A stretch of DNA of 64,000 nucleotides from Vibrio celticus. GTDB taxonomy: Bacteria > Pseudomonadota > Gammaproteobacteria > Enterobacterales > Vibrionaceae. The position numbers were made by a program, and so were the translations under genes. Positions 8,243 through 15,027 of this stretch are shown piece after piece. A model generated the notes under the pieces. It made no database searches. It saw only the letters and a list, made by a program, of their open reading frames with translations, and was not told where the DNA came from. Location: positions 930,001 through 994,000 of the forward strand of contig NZ_AP025463.1 in assembly GCF_024347335.1 (NCBI RefSeq), given 5' to 3'. How positions within the stretch are numbered: the stretch's first letter is position 1; each line of letters begins with the position of its first letter.

Positions 8243-8694
8243 ATGACGCATTTACTTACGATGCAGCACTTCTTAAACAGCTTGCTGCTTGAAACATCTG
8301 AATATCAAATTAAGGACAACAGTATTCGTGTTGATTTGAACGGTCATGGGCAATTAGAGATACCTCTTACCTATGTATCAGCCTCAGGTCGTCATCGATA
8401 TAGTGGAAAAGTACTGCTTCGAGAGCTAGATAAATTATCACAAATACCGTTTTCTCAGGCTGCTTCTTTGTTAGTTGAACGTTACTTCCCTGAAGTTGAT
8501 AAAGATAAAAAAAACGCTTTTTTTACAACGTGTTGAAAATTCAAATGATTATGTAACGTGGGTATCTTCCGCATTGGCTTTGCATCAATACCAACATGAT
8601 TTGAAAGGTTTTATCACATCAGAACAGGCACTTAGTGGTGGACACAGTATGCATCCAGCCCCTAAGTGTAATGAACCTCTGACCCAACAAGAGC
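8243..8694 (+). pseudogene. IucA/IucC-type siderophore synthetase, N-terminal part (first segment)
   Basis: ATG 8243 directly follows the upstream reading frame. The protein runs from MTHLLTMQHFLNSLLLE to YFPEVDKDKK in one frame, then must shift by one base to continue as FLQRVENSNDYVTWVSSAL and EQALSGGHSMHPAPKCNEPL. The latter matches the GHxxHPxxK motif of NIS synthetases. The shift lies at a run of eight As (8507-8514) or the nearby run of seven Ts (8518-8524). An IS66-family element is inserted after base 8694; splicing it out with one copy of the 8-bp target duplication joins LTQQE to QEAYLPEFAGEFALEW in frame with the segment at 11064. Confidence 0.85.
8687..8694 (+). repeat. 8-bp target-site duplication, left copy (IS66-family element)
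   Basis: ACAAGAGC directly precedes the left terminal repeat and recurs at 11064-11071. Eight bp is the typical IS66 duplication. Confidence 0.93.
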
Positions 8695-8774
8695 GTAAGC
8701 GTGTCACGAACCCCGCATTCTAATTAACCAGCACGAAGAATAAGATCATCTCTCCAAACCAAAGGAGAGTTGAA

Positions 8775-9092
8775 ATGGCAAAACGACGCACCGACCTAGA
8801 ATGGCAATCACTGTTTGAGCAATATGAAAGCAGCAGTGTTACCCAACGCGCTTTTTGTGAAGAGCATGGACTGAGTTTATCCACGTTCTTTGCCAAACGG
8901 CGTCAATTCCAAACTGCAAACCAATCGGGATCTGTCGGATTTGTTAGAGCCGAAATCGTTGAAAAGACAACCAAGTATCAGGCCCAGATAGCTACGGCTA
9001 ACATGACACTTCTCATCAATGATGTGGAGCTGAGCATTCCTCAAGGTACGCCAGCCACCTATCTTGCTGAACTCATTGGAGCGTTGTCATGA
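8775..9092 (+). CDS. tnpA: IS66-family accessory protein TnpA
   Basis: 105 aa. The N-terminal helix-turn-helix (EWQSLFEQYESSSVTQRAFC, LSLSTFFAKRRQF) is the DNA-binding part of IS66 OrfA proteins. ATG 8775 follows GGAGAG. The stop overlaps the tnpB start, indicating translational coupling. Its exact role in IS66 transposition is not established from sequence. Confidence 0.9.
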   Translation: MAKRRTDLEWQSLFEQYESSSVTQRAFCEEHGLSLSTFFAKRRQFQTANQSGSVGFVRAEIVEKTTKYQAQIATANMTLLINDVELSIPQGTPATYLAELIGALS

Positions 9093-9442
9093 AAGGTATG
9101 CTCAGCGCTCCAAACATTTACCTTTATCGTGAAAGCGTCGATTTTAGAAAGTCCATCAACGGTCTTGCCGCGATTATCGAAAATGATACGGACTTACCTC
9201 TTGGCAGCGGTGCGCTGTTCCTGTTCACTAATAAACAGCGCGATAAGATTAAGGTGCTGTACTGGGATAAAACAGGCTTCGCCCTCTGGTATAAACGCCT
9301 TGAAAAAGCCAAGTATAAGTGGCCTTCAAAAGAGAAAAATCAGGTGTTTACCCTCACTCAACTTGAGCTTGATAGACTGCTTTCTGGCTTCACAATTATC
9401 GGTCACGAACCCATCAAAATAAACGATTTTACAATGAGTTAA
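9089..9442 (+). CDS. tnpB: IS66-family accessory protein TnpB
   Basis: 117 aa, the normal size. It matches the 'IS66 Orf2 like' family with IYLYRESVDFRKSINGLA near the N-terminus and VLYWDKTGFALWYKRLEKAK in the centre. It starts with the ATGA overlap at the end of tnpA and lies 59 bases ahead of tnpC. IS66 elements need it for transposition, although its biochemical role is unknown. Confidence 0.92.
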   Translation: MKGMLSAPNIYLYRESVDFRKSINGLAAIIENDTDLPLGSGALFLFTNKQRDKIKVLYWDKTGFALWYKRLEKAKYKWPSKEKNQVFTLTQLELDRLLSGFTIIGHEPIKINDFTMS

Positions 9443-9501
9443 TCAAGAATAAAGCCTTATATACTAAGCGTTAACGGCACGATTTCAGTATAATCAAAGC
9501 C

Positions 9502-11031
9502 ATGAAAAAGACACCAAATATCAATCCTGAAAGCCAAGATGTTGCCGAGCTACAAGCGATGGTAGCCGCTCTGATGTCGGAGAAAAATGAGTGGAAACAA
9601 GAGCGTCAATCGCTGCTTGAACAACTCAAACTCGCCTTCGACCGCCAGTTCGCGAAACGCTCGGAGGCGTTAAAGCCTTACGATGAATCACAAGGTGACC
9701 TCTTCAACGAAGCGGAATGTGAAGCCGTTAAAGAAGACGAGGTTGAGGTGACAACGACGACCACAACGAAAAAGCGTGGTAAACGTAAACCTCTGCTTAA
9801 GACCTTACCTCGTGAGGTTATCGAACTCGATTTAGATGACCATGAAAAGCAGTGCGCTTGCTGCAATCATGGCCTGCATAAAATCGGGGAAGACCGCAGC
9901 GAGAAGCTAGAGTTCACGCCTGCGGTACTCAAGGTGTTGGAATATGTTCGCCCTAAGTACGCTTGCCGCCAGTGCGAGAAAACAGGTGACAGCAGCCGAA
10001 TCGTTCAGAAGCCATCCCCTCAGAGTCTCATCCCTAAAAGCTTCGCCACAGAAAGCTTGCTGGCCAACATCATTCTTGGCAAATACCAATACGCGATGCC
10101 ACTTTATCGCCAAGAATCTCTGTTTACCCAGTCGGGTATCGAGCTATCACGCACCACGATGGCTAGGTGGGTCATCCAAGTCAGCGAGAAGTTCGCCCCG
10201 CTGTATGCCGCCTTGAAAGAGCACCTACTTCAGCAGGTGGTGGTTCAGGCGGATGAAACGCCGCTCAATGTGCTCAAGGAAGAGAAGCAGTGTTATATGT
10301 GGCTCTACTGCTCAGGCGCTGACTCGCCCGAAGCGGCACTACCGAATGTGAAAAATATCGCCTTTTACGACTATCAAAACAGTCGCGCGAGGGCGTGTCC
10401 CGTGGACTTTTTAGGTGACTACAACGGTTATCTACAAACCGATGGCTACGCGGCCTATGATGGTCTGCATCACGTCACCAATGTGGGGTGCTTAGCGCAT
10501 GCACGTCGCAAATTCATGGATGCTAAAAAGCTTCAAGGGAAAGGTAAATCGGGCAAGGCTGATAAGGCGCTGGCTAAAATCCAAAAACTCTACGGGATAG
10601 AATCACGCTTGAAAGGTGCGCCTGCCGAAGAGCGAAAAGCAGAGCGTCAAGCGCTTGCCAAGCCAATACTGGATGAGCTTTACCAATGGATGACGACCCA
10701 GAAGGTGATTGGCTCTAGCCCACTAGGTAAAGCGATAAAATACACACTCGGGCAATGGCCAAAGCTCATTCGTTATATCGACGATGGTCACTTATCTATC
10801 GATAATAATCGCGCTGAACGTGCAATTAAACCACTGGTCATTGGCAGGAAAAATTGGCTATTCTCCAACACACCAAACGGTGCTGAGGCGAGCGCGATGC
10901 TTTACAGCATCATCGAGACCGCGAAAGCCAACGGTCTTATCCTCTACGACTACATGGTCAAGTGCATGAAAGAGCTGGCGAAAGAAGAGCCTGATATCGA
11001 CGCACTCCTACCTTGGAACTTCAAACACTGA
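9502..11031 (+). CDS. tnpC: IS66-family DDE transposase TnpC
   Basis: 509 aa. The N-terminus has a coiled-coil leucine-zipper region (LQAMVAALMSEKNEWKQERQ) and then an acidic/basic linker. A CxxC zinc-finger region follows (CACCNHGLHKIGE, YACRQCEKTG), and then the catalytic DDE core: ADETPLNVL near residue 250, LQTDGYAAYDG near 312, and DNNRAERAIKPL near 435. No frameshift or stop is present, so the transposase looks functional. Confidence 0.95.
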   Translation: MKKTPNINPESQDVAELQAMVAALMSEKNEWKQERQSLLEQLKLAFDRQFAKRSEALKPYDESQGDLFNEAECEAVKEDEVEVTTTTTTKKRGKRKPLLKTLPREVIELDLDDHEKQCACCNHGLHKIGEDRSEKLEFTPAVLKVLEYVRPKYACRQCEKTGDSSRIVQKPSPQSLIPKSFATESLLANIILGKYQYAMPLYRQESLFTQSGIELSRTTMARWVIQVSEKFAPLYAALKEHLLQQVVVQADETPLNVLKEEKQCYMWLYCSGADSPEAALPNVKNIAFYDYQNSRARACPVDFLGDYNGYLQTDGYAAYDGLHHVTNVGCLAHARRKFMDAKKLQGKGKSGKADKALAKIQKLYGIESRLKGAPAEERKAERQALAKPILDELYQWMTTQKVIGSSPLGKAIKYTLGQWPKLIRYIDDGHLSIDNNRAERAIKPLVIGRKNWLFSNTPNGAEASAMLYSIIETAKANGLILYDYMVKCMKELAKEEPDIDALLPWNFKH

Positions 11032-11063
11032 TAAGTCGCTCCGTGGGTTCATGGGGCGGATAC

Positions 11064-11071
11064 ACAAGAGC
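11064..11071 (+). repeat. 8-bp target-site duplication, right copy (IS66-family element)
   Basis: ACAAGAGC, identical to 8687-8694. Confidence 0.93.
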
Positions 11072-11406
11072 AAGAAGCGTACTTACCTGAATTCGCTGGT
11101 GAATTCGCATTGGAATGGTTTGCCGTAAAAGAAGATAAGCTCGCTGGCGAATACGTTTCGGGGAGTATGAAATATGAACTAAAAGAAATGTTTCTGAGCT
11201 GTCACACTCAAGGTGGTTCTTCATTACCAGATGCAGACTGGGTGCCAATTCCCATGCATCCGCTGCAAGCAAGAGAGTGGCGAAAAGCACAAGAAAATTG
11301 TCAGTTTTTTGCATTTCAGGGCAATCTAATCTTCTTATTGAGATATGACACGTTAACACCTGAAGTATTACCATCTTCAATGTATACATTATTTATTAGT
11401 GTCTAA
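11064..11406 (+). pseudogene. IucA/IucC-type siderophore synthetase, N-terminal part (second segment)
   Basis: This segment begins with the right copy of the target duplication. It continues the protein interrupted at 8694: EAYLPEFAGEFALEWFAVKE, then DADWVPIPMHPLQAREW, equivalent to the conserved HPWQ motif of NIS synthetases. After KAQENCQFFAFQG (about 11300) the similarity stops and the frame runs into an unrelated AT-rich tail ending at 11406, so the gene is cut off at roughly residue 230. The missing centre (about 130 residues) is not elsewhere in the window, while a C-terminal fragment lies inverted at 6169-6870. Confidence 0.82.
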
Positions 11407-11500
11407 TTATCGAAAACTGTATCAATTCATTTCTAGGCTATGTAAGTAGGTTTATAATTGTATTATATCAGACGAGTCACGATTGTTACTGGCATCAAAA

Positions 11501-12823
11501 ATGAATACAGATCTCGGTAGTACCGAAATTTTTTATCAAATGATTGATATGGATCCAAAAAATTGGCGTTCAATGCTCTCAGAATTAAACCAGGGTTCCC
11601 CAGAAGTCGCTCAAAGGGTATCCGATCTACTTGTGGCTCATGATCAGCAATGTTTGAGCGAATTGTTAGATGTCCATTTATCTTCCTCAACGTTCAAGAT
11701 TCAGTCATTTGAAAATGACCTCGTTGATGGTCGCTACTTGATTGGTCATGAGTTAGGCAAAGGTGGTTTTGGAGTAGTTTATTTTGCTTCTAGATGTGAT
11801 CATCTATTCGAACATAACTACGCGGTCAAGTTTTTCAACTCCGAAGCATTTGATATTTTAGGTGAAGAAACGTTGTTCACTGAAGCTCAGATAATGGCAA
11901 ATCTCAGTCATTCTAACATTACTAAGGTTTATGACGCTGGCCTTCATAAAGGGTTTGCTTATATTGTAGCGGAATACGTGGATGGTTGTTTACTCGATGA
12001 ATACCTGTCAAGCACTCCCCTTTCTTTTGATCAAAAGCTCATTTTGTTTCGAGATATTTGCTCTGCTATCGAGTATGCGCATGAACTGAAAGTTCTACAT
12101 GCTGACTTAAAGCCAGAAAATATACTCATAAATAGTCATGGGATTCCCAAGATTATCGATTTTAATTTAACTCAAACTCTTAGATGTTCTAGTGAGCCCT
12201 TGGGTAACTCTTTCCGTGCTGCAAGTCGAACTTATGCTAGTCCAGAACAAATTGTAAGTGGAAGCTTGGATGAAAGATCTGATGTCTTCTCTTTAGGCCG
12301 AATTTTACAAGAGATGTTTCCAAACGATACAGCACCTAGAGATTTAGTCCGAGTATATCAATATGCCACCAACTTGAACCGTACTCGTCGATATCAAAGT
12401 GTTCGTGACCTAGCCAGTGATATAGAAAATGTAAGGTGTTGCTATCCATTAAATTATCGCAACCAACATTGCATTTATAGGGCAACTAAGTTTATTCAGC
12501 GTTATCCCGCCAGCACTGTTTATGCCTCTTTTATTATTGCAATTTTGACTACAGCCTTGATCGCTCTTTCAATCGAGGCGAAAAATCTTAGTCGTCAAAA
12601 GCTACAGCTTGATTCGATCATATATGACGCAACATCGATGGTTTATCCATTGAATAACTCCTTACTGGATTGGGATGAAATTATTCGATCGCGAAATAAC
12701 ATTGTCGTCGATGTAGATGTTTATGGTGAAGGGATTAACTCCGAAGTTAATAGGGAGTTGTTTAATGAGACTTTATACGACTCTTGGATTGCAACAGGTG
12801 ATATTGAACCCATCATAGACTGA
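11501..12823 (+). CDS. Receptor-like Ser/Thr protein kinase, 3' end replaced by an IS
   Basis: 440 aa as it stands. The Hanks-type kinase domain covers about residues 73-310: glycine-rich loop GKGGFG, Lys in YAVKFF, Glu in FTEAQIMANL, catalytic loop HADLKPENIL, metal site IIDFNLTQ (DFN instead of DFG), and ASPEQ. HAD instead of HRD makes it a non-RD kinase. One membrane helix (YASFIIAILTTALIALSI, about 340-360) leads to an ~80-residue external tail. ATG 11501 is preferred over an in-frame TTG at 11483. An IS4-family element enters after codon 437; without it the protein would end in ...EPIGSLVVTYPPIV at 14252, 12 bases before the sigma factor gene. The kinase and sigma factor were therefore one operon. 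Kinase-activated ECF sigma factors (EcfP/PknT of V. parahaemolyticus) are the closest known parallel. Confidence 0.88.
   Translation: MNTDLGSTEIFYQMIDMDPKNWRSMLSELNQGSPEVAQRVSDLLVAHDQQCLSELLDVHLSSSTFKIQSFENDLVDGRYLIGHELGKGGFGVVYFASRCDHLFEHNYAVKFFNSEAFDILGEETLFTEAQIMANLSHSNITKVYDAGLHKGFAYIVAEYVDGCLLDEYLSSTPLSFDQKLILFRDICSAIEYAHELKVLHADLKPENILINSHGIPKIIDFNLTQTLRCSSEPLGNSFRAASRTYASPEQIVSGSLDERSDVFSLGRILQEMFPNDTAPRDLVRVYQYATNLNRTRRYQSVRDLASDIENVRCCYPLNYRNQHCIYRATKFIQRYPASTVYASFIIAILTTALIALSIEAKNLSRQKLQLDSIIYDATSMVYPLNNSLLDWDEIIRSRNNIVVDVDVYGEGINSEVNRELFNETLYDSWIATGDIEPIID
12804..12813 (+). repeat. 10-bp target-site duplication, left copy (IS4-family element)
   Basis: TTGAACCCAT, repeated at 14206-14215 immediately outside the right end of the element. 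Confidence 0.92.
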
Positions 12824-14205
12824 ACCTTAAGCATTAAGACCAGCATAAATCCCGTCTAACGTGATGTTTTTCTTTGACTTCCTCTGGGCGGACTTTTGTG
12901 CGTTCTTAAATATATAGCTAGAGGCCCATTCCAGTTTATTGCCTATTTCTGACCATGCCTTGTGGCTGATACATTCAAATATGGGCAACAGCCACACATC
13001 CACATTTTTTGCCGCCTTAAACAGCGAGACCGATGGCATTATCTGAAGCGCAGTACTGCGCCTGATGATCAGCGAGAGTAAACTGGCCCAGATAAGCCCA
13101 TCAACGATGGCCTTTTGTGCGGTGACAAATCGTTGCCAGTTTGTGTGAGATTTTAATTCTTTAAAAAGCAACTCCACCTGCCATCGACAGCGGTAGATCG
13201 CCATTATGTCATCAGCAGTATAGGTACCTGAAGGCAAGTTAGTTAACCAAATACAGAATCGCTTTTCTTCGGCAAACCAACGTCTTACCACTCTAAATTC
13301 TTGCTTACCACTACGAACTTTAAGGTCGAGTACCTGTGAGCGATTAGTACCTCGAGTGATGTCTTTGAGCTTCTTTCCTTCTAGTTTAGATAAATGCCGG
13401 CCCTGACCGTTTCTCGCTTCTATAACATGAGGATTCAGGGACTTTGCTCCTCGAAAAAATATAGAAACCACCATACAGTTCAAGCTCAGTAAAGAATTGG
13501 AAGTCAGGGTACCCTGCGTCAGCCAACAACAATTTGTTACTCATTGTTTTGGGGGCGGGCAAAAAGTCTCTTTCTGATGCTGTATCAGCGCTGATGCTCA
13601 TTGCGACTGGAGAAAAGCTTTTTTAAAGACATTGTCATATGGCATTCAACTGCGGCTGGATTGCGTTTAAATCGGCTCGGGTAAACGTTCGAAAGGTCAC
13701 GATGAATGTGGAAAGAGCTACCATCTTGAAGCAGCACATCATCAAAGGTGGCGAGTTTATCTGGTAGGTTGGCACTCTGCTGGCGAGCAAACTGAGCTAT
13801 CGCTCGCATGGCCAATTGGCGCATGAATATCGGAAATTCTTCTTTTCTTAACTGGTTATGGTAGGGCTTATAAGCCACAGTATTTTTAGCGCTTAAGCAC
13901 ATCCCATTGAATTGCCTTAGTAAATCGGCAATAGATGAGCAGTTTCCTTTGCTCAAAGCGGCCACTAGGCTTACTACTAGCTGGTCGGGTAAGATAGCCC
14001 GACATCGCTTCATAAGTCCTGTATTTTTCGCCATTTTTTGAAGGCTATCAGCATTAAAGAATTGCTTAAACTGCTTTTGTAGGGAGATAATCGTCATCGG
14101 CTTCACGGTTGATATGGGTGGTTTGTTTGGCGACGATTATCTGATCATAAATGAAGCCTTTTTTCTATCTAAATAAATAGCTTAGAGCTTAAGATCCTGT
14201 CTATG
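12814..14205 (-). mobile_element. IS4-family insertion sequence, 1392 bp, transposase frameshifted
   Basis: The ends are CATAGACTGAACCTTAAGC on the left and, read inward from the right, CATAGACAGGATCTTAAGC, imperfect inverted repeats. They are flanked by a 10-bp direct repeat TTGAACCCAT, within the range usual for IS4. The element carries one minus-strand transposase gene broken by two frameshifts. It separates the kinase gene from the sigma factor gene. Confidence 0.93.
12827..14106 (-). pseudogene. IS4-family transposase with two homopolymer frameshifts
   Basis: Three overlapping frames make up one IS4 transposase: residues from MKPMTIISLQKQFKQFFNAD to MTMSLKKLFS (14106 to about 13600), then ADTASERDFLPAPKT to LYGGFYIF (about 13600-13455), then RGAKSLNPHVIEARNGQG to LDGIYAGLNA (about 13455-12827). 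The catalytic pattern is present in pieces: FDDVLLQDGSSFHIH, LLLADAGYPDF, and IMAIYRCRWQVELLFKELKS with the YxxRWxxExxFKxxK signature. The shifts map near a six-T run (13619-13624) and a six-A run (13454-13459). The element is probably not self-mobile, unless the shifts are sequencing errors. Confidence 0.9.
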
Positions 14206-14215
14206 TTGAACCCAT
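14206..14215 (+). repeat. 10-bp target-site duplication, right copy (IS4-family element)
   Basis: TTGAACCCAT. The original kinase reading frame resumes here and reaches TAA at 14250-14252. Confidence 0.92.
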
Positions 14216-14264
14216 AGGGTCTCTAGTTGTTACTTATCCTCCGATTGTTTAAAGGTGATTAATT

Positions 14265-14861
14265 GTGTCGAAATCAAACAACCCGCAGATGCAAAAAGGT
14301 CTTACTGAACTCATTTCGCAATGGCAACATGATTGTAAAGAGTCTGAAGCTGAACTGTATCGATTGGCATACTCTAGGCTCAAAGAGTTGGCTCAATTAC
14401 GTCGTTATAAAAGTGCAAAGGTATTTAACAAGCCTCTTGATGATACAAGCTATACGGCGACCATATTGACTCATGAAGCGTATTTAAAGGTAGGGTCTAT
14501 AAGAAAAGGTGAAATAGAAGGTACGCGTGATTTTTTTTTAATGGCAGTTAAAGCGATGCAGCATATTCTCATTAACGACTCTTGGGCGTTGAAGGCTGAT
14601 AAGCGTCAGGAAGACAATTTAATGTTCGTTGAAAACGCATTGTCAATCGAGTATTTATCTCTTGATAAACGTGTAGAGCTAGAAAAATCCTTGATGGACT
14701 TCACTCATCACTACCCCCGTCAATCCAATGTACTAAAACTAAAATACTACATTGGTCTAAAGCACCAAGAGATCAGTGAATTATTAGGTTGCAGTAACAG
14801 CCTGATTGATAAAGACCTCAAATTTGCCAAGAGTTGGCTCCATGATAAGTTGGCGGCTTAA
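14265..14861 (+). CDS. ECF-type RNA polymerase sigma factor (kinase-linked, ECF43-like)
   Basis: 198 aa. It belongs to the 'ECF-like sigma' family first known from Planctomycetes: LYRLAYSRLKELAQLRRYKS in region 2.1, TSYTATILTHEAYLKV at about residues 61-76 in region 2.2, MAVKAMQHILIND in region 2.3/2.4, and a C-terminal region 4 helix-turn-helix (LKYYIGLKHQEISELLGCS). It starts with GTG after AAAGGTGATT. Region 2.2 lacks the acidic patch that most ECF factors use to bind core polymerase and has several threonines (T61, T64, T66, T69). In V. parahaemolyticus EcfP a threonine in this region is phosphorylated by kinase PknT to activate the factor. The intact native spacing to the adjacent kinase gene supports the same mechanism. 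No anti-sigma gene is nearby. Confidence 0.85.
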   Translation: MSKSNNPQMQKGLTELISQWQHDCKESEAELYRLAYSRLKELAQLRRYKSAKVFNKPLDDTSYTATILTHEAYLKVGSIRKGEIEGTRDFFLMAVKAMQHILINDSWALKADKRQEDNLMFVENALSIEYLSLDKRVELEKSLMDFTHHYPRQSNVLKLKYYIGLKHQEISELLGCSNSLIDKDLKFAKSWLHDKLAA

Positions 14862-14968
14862 CTTCGCATAATTGGAAAAAATCAGAATTTATTTTACGAG
14901 TTTTCCATTATTCCCTGTGCCTTGCGAGTTCCAAGTAAACCTCTAAAAATAGTGATGTTTTAATTGTT

Positions 14969-14990
14969 ACAGCCTACTGAAGTTGGCTGT
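14969..14990 (+). promoter_or_regulatory. Inverted repeat upstream of the lipoprotein gene
   Basis: ACAGCC and GGCTGT form a 6-bp inverted repeat with a 10-base spacer, 38 bases ahead of the lipoprotein start. It could be an operator, a leader hairpin or part of an attenuator. There is no T tract. Confidence 0.3.
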
Positions 14991-15027
14991 ATGAAGACTC
15001 ATTGAATAGGTTTAATAAGGAATAATA

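Larger units (their letters stand above)
8695..11063 (+). mobile_element. IS66-family insertion sequence, complete, 2369 bp
   Basis: The ends start GTAAGCGTGTCACGAACCCC on the left and, read inward from the right, GTATCCGCCCCATGAACCC, imperfect inverted repeats with the GTA start typical of IS66. An 8-bp direct repeat ACAAGAGC flanks the element. It carries the standard tnpA, tnpB and tnpC genes, all open, so it may be active. It interrupts the siderophore synthetase gene. Confidence 0.95.

Noticed and set aside
11021..11389. A 122-codon minus-strand frame right of the IS66-family element.
   Set aside because: It overlaps the IS end and the synthetase fragment, has no ribosome-binding site and no similarity to a known family.
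12827..14106. Three separate small genes in the IS4-family element.
   Set aside because: Together they spell one transposase; they arise from frameshifts.
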